Assembly (NCBI GenBank): GCA_021399445.1
Contig: JAJTUQ010000001.1
Location: 3,782,001 to 3,846,000 of the forward strand
DNA from: Xylogone sp. PMI_703
Taxonomy: Eukaryota; Ascomycota; Leotiomycetes
DNA length: 64,000 bases
Direction of reading: 5' to 3'
Both the position numbers and the translations under genes were made by a program. Positions within the stretch are counted from its first letter, which is position 1; every line of letters starts with the position of its first letter. The notes beneath the pieces are model-generated. The model did no database searches. It saw only the letters and a program-made list of their open reading frames with translations, and was not told the DNA's origin. Positions 25,973-35,759 of this stretch are shown here, in pieces.

Positions 25973-27917
25973 ATGAAACTTGGCTCCGCATGTCTACAAT
26001 GTAGAATTGGCAAACGGAGATGTAGCAAAGCCCTCCCAGGCACGGCGTGTCAACCATGCCTGAAGAGACACTTGCAATGCTCAATGTTTGCACATCCTCG
26101 GCCTTCTCTTCATCGCCTTCATCGCCATCAGGGATCTCAGATCCTGAGCCGTCATGCTCTTCTTCATTCTTCTTCTGAAAGAACCAATGATCATGATATG
26201 GTAGCACAGATACCTATACCTCCTGTTGAGGTGAGAGAGGAGTTGGTGGATTTGTATATATGTCATATACACGGCAAACCGCACTCGCTCTTTCATGAGC
26301 CGTCATTGAGGAAGGAGGTGGTGAATGGGACGGCGTCTCTTGCTGTTCTGTTTGGGATTTTTGGGTTATCGGCTAGGTAAATGGTTATCTTTTCCTTGCT
26401 TGGTGTTTGTGGATATTTGGATTTAATCCTGGGATTTGATCATCAGAGGGAAAAGGAGAGAAAGAGAGCATAGGAGGAAGTTTGGCTAACTCGTCTCACG
26501 TATGTGTTTGCATAGATTCTCGTCAAATCCACAAGTATGTGAAAAGAGCAGCCAATTTTCCACCGAGGCAAAGAAGCTTGTCAAACAGGATCTTGAAAAT
26601 ATCTGCCTCGAGAATGTCCAGGCATGTATCCTCATTGGGAACTTATGCTTAGCGGAGTCGAATCCCGATGCAGAGTCTCTATATTTTGGTTAGATTCTCA
26701 GAATTATAGATCTCATGTGATATGTACTTACTAGGTTACTTCAGTGATTGCAAATCGGATGGCTCAACTGCTGAAAATTGCAGACGATAATCCAGATGAT
26801 AATGCCATTCTACGTGAAGTGAAGCATCGGGTCTGGTGGAGCCTCTATTTAATCGATCGTTGGGCAAGTGCTGGTCTTGGTCTTCCGCGGCAGTTTCATA
26901 TTGGAGGCACGGCTCCACGTCTGCCTATGGATGAAGTGGACTTCTTTAACATGAGCTTCGTAGATGGAGCCCAAGAGTTAGTTGAATGGAAGCCAGGTCT
27001 CTGGGCATGCATGATAGCATTGGTATATTGTCTAATCTGATCTAGCTCAAACACAGTCTAATATGATGGGTTAGGTGCAAATCTTTGGCCATATTCAGGA
27101 TCTCAATAGGACCCTAGTCGAGAGTACGCAATGGAACGAAGAATATATTGAGTCTACGGTGCCGTCGTTGTCAAAACAGCTCGCCGATTTTGAACAAGAG
27201 CTCCCACCAACCATGGTTTTCACGACAGAAAATCTGGCTTTACAGATTAAACGTGGAGTGGGTGGGGCATTCGTTGCCCTACATCTTGGATATCACCATT
27301 ATGCAACTCTTCTATATTATCAATACCTAGATCAATATCGACCTCCTACGGAAAATGGAAAGATGTATGCACAACGGTGCAAATACCATGCAACTGCCTT
27401 TTGTGAATTGTTACGATCCTCAAAAGTTTACACTCAAGCTGAAGCTTTGTACAATATCGTCGGTCATATGACTGTTGTCTCCTCTTCGGTTCTCCTGCAT
27501 ACCTTACTCTTTGGCCACGAAGATGAACTGCTAATGGCTCGAGAGCGCTTAGAAGCTAACTTCCAAGCTCTAGTGAGACTTAAGGAATTCTGGCCGAGTG
27601 TCGACCAAATGGTACGTTGCTTATATAACCCATGAGTTTATACAGCAGCCTAACATTATACAACTATGAAGATGAACAGATTAATTACATTTCAAAATGC
27701 TTGCTTGAGAACAGCACAGCTAGAGACTCATCGTTTTGACAAATGGATGGTCAAATTCTTGCTACAACATGCACTGGCACTCGATGAGAAGATGGAATAT
27801 ACAACACTAGTTGACCGGGGTCTTGAGCAACTCTCTACTAGGGATGAGCAACTTATAGAAAGGAGCCGGGTCACCGGTAACATCATTAGGGGCACACAAC
27901 TGGAGAACTCGATATGA
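25973..27917 (+). CDS. Zn2Cys6 (GAL4-type) transcription factor
   Basis: This is a fungal-specific DNA-binding regulator of 545 aa in five exons: 25973-26376, 26516-26688, 26745-27022, 27075-27611 and 27672-27917. The binuclear zinc cluster is at the very N-terminus: C7-x2-C10-x6-C17-x8-C26-x2-C29-x6-C36, with the basic run RIGKRRC. The middle homology region (fungal_trans) is recognisable from ESLYFVIANRMAQLL, VWWSLYLIDRWASAGLGLPRQF and the HYATLLYYQYL helix. The C-terminus ends FDKWMVKFLLQHALAL. The start at 25973 places the first Cys at residue 7; an in-frame ATG at 25913 is less likely. The intron 2 donor is the unusual GTTAGA. The gene is convergent with the sugar permease (112-bp gap) and is probably the regulator of the permease/galactosidase pair. 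Confidence 0.93.
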
Positions 27918-28029
27918 GATACGGTATGTGGATAATTTTGCCCTGCTTTTTCCACCTACCCCCCTTTTTCAAATTATGCCACGCCCACCGAGAATACCTA
28001 GGCCCCCCTCTAGGGGAGTTGTCCTCAAG

Positions 28030-30007
28030 CTAGTGTTCCTCAATATGAGAAACCTCAATTCCTTCGATTTTAGAGACTTTCATATTAATTACCTCTTTCC
28101 CAGCAACATTCGCCTCTACCCCATCGAATAGCCGAGCGATCTCTTCTAAAGTTGGTCCTTTAGTTTCTACGAATAGGAACCAGATGCACAAGCACTCGAT
28201 AACTAGGATGGCGATGTATACGAAGTAGAACTTCCAAGCTAGATGCTGCAGCCCAATTGGATTCACTACGGAAAGTTAGCAGCGACAGAAATTGAAGTTG
28301 TAGACAACTCACCATATTGGTTAAATACAGAAGCTGCAGCAGTCAACGCAAAGTTAATTGCAAGGCCCTTTGCTCGAATATTAAATGGTAGGATCTCAGC
28401 ACAATACGCAACAGTGAGGCCTGGCCAGGCAAATCCAGCAACTCCATAGAACAAGAATATCATCGCGATTACCGCACTACCAGCGCCAGCGTTGCCTGTT
28501 TTGGCGTATACAGCGGAACAGGCTGTCCAGATAGTAAAGGTGACTAGCATACCTACCCCTGCGATCATGAATAGCATCCTTCGACCGATCTTGTCTACAT
28601 AAAGCGAGAAGAATATGGCGACTAAGAATGACCAAATTTGTAAGCCGCCATTAATTATGGATTGGTCATATGAGCCCTTTATCCCGACGGTGTCCAAGAT
28701 ACTGTGTAAGTAGTATGAAACCAAGCCATTTCCAGAGCACTGTGAGAAGAACGAAGTTAATGCAATCAATAGGAGCCGCTTTCGGTTACCAGGAGTCTTT
28801 AAGAATACCGTCCATCCGTTCTTCGAATATTGCTTTTCTAGACGGAGAGTTTCTTGGATTTCGCGGAATTCAGACTGTACAAAATGATTTGTAGTGTCTC
28901 CATTGGCATGATACTGTATCATTATTAGCAATTCATGCATTAGGCTTAGGAGAGGTACACTGTACTTTCACAAGTATTCTCAGAGCTTCGTCTGGTCGGT
29001 CCTTCGAGCACAGCCAACGGGGGCTTTCAGGAAGACAAAAAATCAGAGCAAATTGGATCACTGGCATAGCTGCCTGCATACCAACGGGGATCCGCCATGC
29101 AGCGTTCGTCGTATATGTGACAGTACCAAAGACTGTCCACGCAGCAATTATCGACCCCAAATACTAAATACGTATTAGTGGAAATGTTATCATTTATCCA
29201 AGAATTCTTGATCCAAAGATGAAAGCCATACCCATAGGGTGTTGTACCTACGGAGCAGTATCAGTAACTAGGATATAGGCTTGATTGTACATCACTTACA
29301 TTGTGGTCAGCTTTCCTCGATGAGCAGGATGGCTAAGCTCCATGATTAGCAAAGGCGCTGAGCCTTGTGCTAGATTCGAACTATCTTTGTTAGCCTGAAA
29401 TCCCGATAGGTTTGATCGATACAGATATCCTACCCAAGTCCAACTAGAAATCTGCCGCCAATATATGGGCCAACATGGTTACTTGTCGGCACGACTGCCG
29501 TGTTGTAAGTATTACGAAACAAGCCTCGGGTTGAATAACTGCACTGACCTTGGATTATAGTACCAACAAACACAATCAATAAGCCAATACATACGCCCAG
29601 TCTTCTTCCAAAGAGATCTGCGGCGTAGCTGCTAAACAGCAAGGCACAGATACCCCCGATATTCTGAATTGCCGTAAAGAGCCCTAATTTTGATCCAGTC
29701 GGATGATGGAAATCTATTCATCACGGTCTAGGTTGGCTTTTTATGCCTGTTGATTTAGAAATAGATACCTACAATCCTGCCATGGATCCATGGTTTGAAG
29801 CCCGTTCAAAAGTGAGCCATCATAGCCGTTGATTGTGGAACCGAGAAAGAGGACAGGCATCATAATATATAGCTTTCGAAGCCCGGGATCTCTCCACCAA
29901 GTAACCTGAGGGACTTCCAGGCCATGGCCATGTTCATAGGCGTATGCAAGTCTCTCTAAGTCTGCCGTTTCCTTAATAGATTGATCGAGTTCATGCTTTT
30001 CGTCCAT
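28030..30007 (-). CDS. MFS sugar transporter (lactose-permease-like)
   Basis: This is a plasma-membrane sugar/proton symporter of the major facilitator superfamily, 530 aa in eight exons: 30007-29773, 29713-29549, 29494-29434, 29380-29300, 29247-29232, 29163-28966, 28913-28313 and 28265-28030. Family signatures are present: GYDGSLLNGL in helix 1, DLFGRRLG between helices 2 and 3, PESPRWL before the central loop, DKIGRRML after helix 8, and the C-terminal ETKGPTLEEIARLFDG. Exon 5 is only 16 nt (the codons for YNTLW plus one base) and is needed to keep the frame. The overall pattern matches the fungal lactose/galactoside permease branch, but substrate cannot be read from sequence. It shares a 690-bp promoter with the GH35 gene and its 3' end faces the Zn2Cys6 regulator. 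Confidence 0.92.
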
Positions 30008-30133
30008 TGTGCTTGCTCACATGAAGGCCCCTATTAAAAACTGATTGCTTCTCGAGATAATACGGGAGTAAAAAGAATGTTTATATGCACAGAATACCAT
30101 GATTACCTATGGTATCATGTCTACTTTCCCCAC

Positions 30134-30148
30134 CCCCAGATTCTGGGG
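30134..30148. promoter_or_regulatory. Palindromic pair of CreA/Mig1-type sites
   Basis: CCCCAGATTCTGGGG is a perfect 7-1-7 palindrome containing two opposed copies of CTGGGG, which fits the CreA consensus SYGGRG. It lies 127 bp upstream of the permease start codon and 580 bp upstream of the GH35 start. Closely spaced CreA pairs are the form usually reported as functional in carbon catabolite repression. Confidence 0.65.
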
Positions 30149-30265
30149 TACATAAGGTCCAGATCTGGTATCCCAGCCAATTAGAGTCTTCGATTCTCGG
30201 TCTCATCTTGTTACGATATCGCATGAGCCCCTTTCCTTGCTAACATATTCTCCTTGTCAACCAAC

Positions 30266-30288
30266 TTTCGGTTTCTGATCAACCGAAA
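30266..30288. promoter_or_regulatory. Gal4/Lac9-type CGG-N11-CCG site in an 8-bp inverted repeat
   Basis: CGGTTTCTGATCAACCG at 30269-30285 has the exact 17-bp spacing of Gal4-type operators, and the flanks extend the symmetry to TTTCGGTT...AACCGAAA (30266-30288). It is 262 bp from the permease ATG and 443 bp from the GH35 ATG. The neighbouring Zn2Cys6 protein is the obvious candidate to bind it. Confidence 0.6.
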
Positions 30289-30697
30289 TGATTACCTCAA
30301 ACTGCTGATCATGTAGAGTGAATGGGGAATATCCAGAAGGTTAACAGGACGGCTACATAAGTGGTGTTGGTAAAGTCCGGAGCAGGTGCCAATCAGAAGC
30401 TCCCATTCCCGGGACCCGCAATGCGCCCCCCATTCATGAGTTGGGTAGAGCTCCCCGTACCGGGCACAACACGTCGTACATGGGTAGCTCCATGCCTTTC
30501 TTACCAGTATTCCGGTTGAATTGTCTCCATAGCTTTCTTTTGTTCTAGCTTTATATTCCGAAGTATAGCCATCTTGTATATTTTATATCGAGATGGCTCT
30601 CTTACCCTCCCTCAAGCTTCCTGCCTACCAGAGAGGTCTCTCCAAGATCCTGGACTGAGCCTCGTTATTGCAAATTATACGTGAATAATATATTGAT

Positions 30698-32481
30698 ATG
30701 AGGATAGAAAATCCTCTAACATACATCATGAATGGCCATAGTACTCACTCTATTCCTCGTCTCGAGAAGATCGAAGGATCAAAACAGCTCATTGTCAATG
30801 GCAAACCATTTCTCATGCTTGGAGCTGAGTTGCAGAACTCTTCCATGACGTCGGCATCATATATGGATACAGTATGGCAGAAACTGGTCGATACAAACAT
30901 CAACACGGTTCTGGGCTGTGTGACGTGGGAGGATATCGAGCCTGAAGAAGGCAAGTTTGACTTTGCTGAGCTGGATAAAGTGGTTGAGGGTGCGAGAGCT
31001 CATGGATTACACTTGGTGCTGCTCTGGTTTGGATCTTTCAAAAATGGTAAGGACATATATCTTAGTTAGCTGAAATTATTTCTCACACTTCTGAAGGGTT
31101 ATCAACCTACACGCCTGCTTGGGTCAAGAAGGATGTTAAACGATTCCCTCGCGCACACCTTCGTAAAGCTGGCGGCATTCTTGAAACAGCGGATGTGGTA
31201 TCTATCTTCCATACGGAAGCGCTGTATGCAGATATTCGAGCCTTCTCAGCTCTCATGCGTCATGTCAAGGAAATAGATGAAACTCACTCAACCATTTTAA
31301 TGGTGCAGGTTGAGAATGAGGTGGGTTTACTTGGTGACTCCAGAGATGCAAGCTCTTTGGCAAATAAGCGGTTTGTGGACTGGACACCAGAAGCACTAAT
31401 TAACCATTTCTCGAAAAACTGGGACAGTTTACACCCAGATCTTAAAGTTAACCTTCAGGTCTTCAAGAGTTCTCAAAAAAGGAGTGGATCCTGGGAAGAA
31501 GTGTTTGGTAAGAGTAATAGAACAGATGAATTATTCATGGCATATCATTACGCTCTTTATCTGGATAAAATCGCAGCGGCTGGGAAAGCTATATACCCAC
31601 TACCCCTTTACACCAACGTCTGGCAAAACTATCTTGGTGACGATGACGATAACCAGTTTCCTAGCATTGCTGGAGGGGGTGGTCAACCTGGAGATTACCC
31701 TTCCGGAGGAGGTGTGAGCAATGTTTTAGATATTTGGCTAACATTTGCGCCCTCTCTCGATTTCATATCTCCTGATATCTATCTCAACGAGTACAGTTCG
31801 TCTTGCGGCAAGTATCGTCACCTAGACCAGCCTCTTTTCATTCCTGAGCAGAGAAGAGACGAGTACGGTGCCCGGCGAGTGTGGAAAGCTCTAGGTTCAT
31901 ATCAAGCAATTGGGACGTCACCATTTGGAATTGACACATTGGAACCAGCTACAAATCCCTTCACCAAGCACTATGGCCTGTTATCCAAGACCAAGGAATA
32001 CATCTTGGAAGCTCACAGAAAGGCGGGATCCTCCATTGGATTCTATTTCGATGAGATACTTCCAGATGGACGGGATATCTCGCCTCCGACAGTTGCCAAA
32101 TTTGGGGATTTTGAAGTAACCATCAACCGTTCATTCGTCTTTGGAAAGCCTAGCCCTGGCTCGGGGATGCTGATCCACCTCGGAGGCGCCAGATTTCTAC
32201 TTATCGGCTGGGGCTTCCAAGCTACCTTTAAAAGTCTCTCTCCAAAATCGACGTTTACTGGTATATTAAGCTTCAAGGAACAAGACATCGACAAGACCAC
32301 CGGAAAGCTAACGACACTGAGGAAGTTGAACGGTGATGAGACAAGGAGCGGGAAATTCTGCATCATGCCGAGTGAGGATCCAGACTATGGGAACTTCCCT
32401 ATCTGCGTTACCATCCCTGCTCGAACAATGATCGCGGAAGTGGAGGTGTACTCGTTGGAAGAGACTAGTGAGGATTTGTAA
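30698..32481 (+). CDS. GH35-type beta-galactosidase, cytosolic
   Basis: Two exons, 30698-31046 and 31097-32481, encode 577 aa, or 567 aa from the second in-frame ATG at 30728 (MNGHSTHSIP). I number from the latter, because MRIENPLTYI looks like leader. The protein is a (beta/alpha)8 glycosidase: LIVNGKPFLMLGAELQNSS, then NTVLGCVTWEDIEPEEGKFDF (the GH35 'W..hEP.eG.fdF' element). The acid/base is in VQVENEVG (E181) and the probable nucleophile in FIPEQRRDE (E357). The C-terminal part (from about residue 445) looks like the beta-domain found in bacterial GH35 enzymes such as those acting on xyloglucan side chains. There is no signal peptide or membrane segment, unlike the secreted multi-domain fungal LacA enzymes. 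It should therefore work inside the cell on an imported disaccharide or oligosaccharide, in line with the divergent permease. Confidence 0.88.
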
Positions 32482-34380
32482 TTATTATGATTGAAGGTAG
32501 ATTTCAAGGGCATTTCTCATATTTGAAAAGTTAAGTGCAAGCTCTATCACGAGAACTCGGTCATGTTTAAAGTGAGATGCATCTCCTATTCCTGTGTTTG
32601 ATATGCCAACGGGGCTACTTGGAGCCAAGCAATGGAAGTTTGGAGTGTGAAAGTATTGTCCACAATCGATTCAGCCTATCAAAGTAAGACCGAAAGGAAA
32701 GCCTTCGAAGACAGCATCTTTATACGACGGGAAGAGATAATATCTGTGTATCAACCATATTGACCCAAAGCTGTGGATTAACTATTCGTTTAGCGTAGAT
32801 GTGAACCAAGTAGCTAACCCCAAACTATATATAACCTATCAAGTAATTCAGTTCTGAATCTATTTTCCCGATTATATATAGCTTATATACAGTATGTTTG
32901 AGCCACGCTTGATTGGTTACCTTTTACTGGTTGACAGCCAATAGCTTGGCAACTCGGCTTTGCGCCACAGATTGAGAGCATTTCCTTTGCATTGAGACAG
33001 ATACCGGTACCAATCGCTTCTATACAGTGCAAGTTCTGCTTGAAACGAGAAAAAGGCTGATGCAGATTTCTGGCAGCTTAGGTTTGGGGTTTTCGAAGAG
33101 TCAATTCATCGCGCCCATTGTTCTCTTCATGAGCTGAGGACGTTCGAGCCACGCATCTTACCTGGACTATGCCTCGTTGGGGAAATCGACCTGCAGAGAC
33201 TGGTCAGCAAAGCCCGCCCTTGGATGGCCCCTTGCCGAGACCTTTCCTCAATCTCTCAATGGGATCGGCATCATGAAAAGGGAGGATTGTAGGATGGAGA
33301 TACAACAATAAATAGGATGTAGCAGTCAAATATGGTCATTCATATGCGCCCGGAACTCTAGATTCAGGTACAACACCACAGCAGATACATCTTCCTCAGC
33401 CTTAGGAAGTTACGGCATGAGTGGACGGTGTTTGAAGCCGTACCTTGGTGCTGGATTTAGCACTGCTGACCGGGAAGAGGGTCGTATTTGTGTTCCTAGC
33501 GGCCCGGATTCCTAATCGAGTGGATCTGGAGAAGCATAGGATACACTTCGAGACAGCAACTTCTTGCTGCGCTCGCTGTCGTATATCAGGAACCACGGCC
33601 GCAATGAGTTATATCTTAGAACGGACTAAAAAGGCGCCGAACCAGTAGCCGCTTATGTGTTGCGTTTTGGGCTCGGCGGAGGAGGCAAACCGTTTAAGTG
33701 ATGACCCCTCTGTTGCACTGAGCAGCCCTTCCGTGCTGGCGATGTTCCCGATGTGATTGGCGCGGGCTGCGACCGCATCTGCCGAGAACTTCTCAGCGGC
33801 GTCTCGAAGGTTTGAAGGCTGTGTTATGGGCCTCACGCCCTTAAACTCTTTCCTGCGGTCTTACTCCTGCTTGCTACTACTGCTCTCTTCCTCGAACAGC
33901 CCAACACTCCTTCGAAGCGGAAGGATCCGAGCTTTTCTGATCTCCCCCATATCACAGGTATATATATCTTTCAGCTCTGTTCCCTCGGAACGATCTCCTG
34001 GATGGGCCCAGACTCTCTCCGCATATAAAGCTCGTGATTCCAAATACCTGGACTCTCCCGCTTGCACGATCGCACACGTTGACTGTGCATCTGTGGGCAC
34101 TATCACAATTATCTACCAGTGCCTGTGCAGCGCTTGTCCAAGTCTAAAGCTGAACTTGCGCGCGCTTTGCACCTTGTTGGACATCCCTAGCTCTTATTTG
34201 TTTGGTCAGTGTCCACTACATCCTGTCTTCCCCTCACTTGTTGTAGGAGACTCCCGAATAATCTTGCCCGTGATTTCGAGTACTGGGACCAGTCATGGCT
34301 GACTTGGAGGGATTAGATTTACATTCGCACTTGACTTGCCAATCTTGGCGCCGTAGGCTCGGTGTGGTCGATCATCCGTC
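32482..34380. other. Intergenic region, GH35 3' end and bZIP promoter
   Basis: This 1.9-kb interval lies between tandem + strand genes. The first part is AT-rich (GH35 3' UTR). The part from about 33750 is pyrimidine-rich on the + strand, as expected for the bZIP promoter and leader. A 181-aa open frame at 33757-34302 has no domain and overlaps this pyrimidine-rich stretch; it is not called. Confidence 0.5.
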
Positions 34381-35759
34381 ATGGCTTCTACCTCACCAGT
34401 TGAGTCGTATGGGAATGCACCTGGCGCGGGTGGCTATGGGAGCAGTGATGGCGGGAAGAGCCCATTATCCATGAGTCTAGGCTTTCTGAAGAACTTGACA
34501 GAAAAGAAGACTACTCGCGGTTGGTCACCACCTCCCCCTTCTTCAGATGAACCCAGCTAACCACCAAGCAGCGGACGGCCAGCCACCCAAGAAAAGAGGA
34601 CCAAAACCAGATAGCAAGCCTGCCTTGACTAGGAGACAGGAGTTAAACCGGCAAGCGCAAAGGTATATTTGATCCCACAACTGTACCATGGTATTGTGCA
34701 AATCGAAACTAATATTGCCCAGGACCCATCGAGAGCGCAAAGAACTGTATATCAAGGCACTTGAACAGGAGGTTATGCGATTGAAGGAGAACTTCAGTAG
34801 AATATCACAAGATAAGGAGGCTCTTGCCGAAGAAAACCGACAATTAAAAGCGCTACTCGCACAGCACGGAATACCGTGGACGGGAACAGGGGGTGTGGAG
34901 GAATTCACAGCAGCCCCTAGCGCTGGATATACCTCGAGCGGCAGTATATCGGGGAGCTATGCACCTGGCTCGCAGGGCTTTAGCCCATCACCGCAGCAAA
35001 CCATGTCACAATACTCCTCTCCAATCCCGGGAGAGCACGGCCACGCAGAAGAACGCAGCATGGCACAGCAACAGGTTCAACAAGGGGTGGATTATGATCA
35101 GGCTGGCATAGACTTCGTGTTAACGTACGCAAATTCCACTCCCAACTCCAACTTTGCCTCCGACCCTTCGCGAGCCTACATGTCACCTCCACCGCAATAG
35201 CCTGCTGACGATGTCGACACAGGCTCGAAAGACCATGCATGGATCATATACCAATGCTCCTTGAACGAGGCGACTCTCCCGAAGGGAACCCCTGTGGTCA
35301 TGCCCTTATGGCATCGTGTCCTCCAGAGTTCCACTACGATCAGAATCCGGTTCTACCATTTGGGCATAGACCAATTGCGAATGGAGGAGATCAGAAAACC
35401 TGGGATCTTGGAAAGGCAGATTTAGCAAGCCTCATGGACCTTAGCAAGAGGTTAAATTTAGAAGGGGAGATCACCCCGGTCATGGCTTGGGGCATGATTC
35501 TTGCGCATCCGAGGTTTAATGAGTTGACAAACTCGGATTTTGTAACCATGAGTGAGGAGTTGATTGCAAAAACTAGGTGTTATGGGTATGTTATCTTCTA
35601 ATCCCCTCGCCCCTTATCATGCTCCCCTACACTTTGCTAGCTGGCTCTAATCCTCATTTTAGATTTGGTGCCGTTCTTGAGGAATTCGAAGTGAGAGATG
35701 CTTTGGAGAATGTGTTGTCCATCAAGACCGACAGGAATGTGATGGCTCTCCCATCATAG
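34381..35759 (+). CDS. bZIP transcription factor
   Basis: Five exons: 34381-34519, 34572-34662, 34723-35124, 35223-35585 and 35663-35759, giving 363 aa. The basic region spans exons 2 and 3 (KKRGPKPDSKP..RRQELNRQAQRTHRERKELYIKALEQEV), with the N-x2-AQR-x2-R-x-R core of Yap-like fungal bZIPs. A leucine zipper follows (LKENFSR..EALAEENRQLKALL). The middle is Ser/Gly/Pro/Gln-rich. The C-terminal conserved region FVLTLERPCMDHIP is created by joining exon 3 to exon 4 (donor GTACGC at 35125, branch CTGAC, acceptor at 35222); without that splice a stop occurs at 35200. The exon 2 acceptor is a NAGNAG tandem (34566-34571) that would add or remove one Ala. The first intron donor is the weak GTTGGT. 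The regulon is unknown; it follows the GH35 gene, but a link is not implied. Confidence 0.88.

Larger units (their letters stand above)
30008..30697. promoter_or_regulatory. Bidirectional promoter of sugar permease and GH35 gene
   Basis: This 690-bp region separates two divergent start codons. It contains a Gal4-type site (30269-30285), a palindromic pair of CreA/Mig1-type motifs (30134-30148), one further SYGGRG match (CCGGAG, 30377-30382) and an everted CCG-N3-CGG (30455-30463). These are motif matches only; occupancy is untested. Confidence 0.7.

Noticed and set aside
33757..34302. 181-aa + strand open frame upstream of the bZIP gene
   Set aside because: It overlaps a pyrimidine-rich promoter-like stretch, is Ser/Leu-rich as expected from that composition, and has no recognisable motif.
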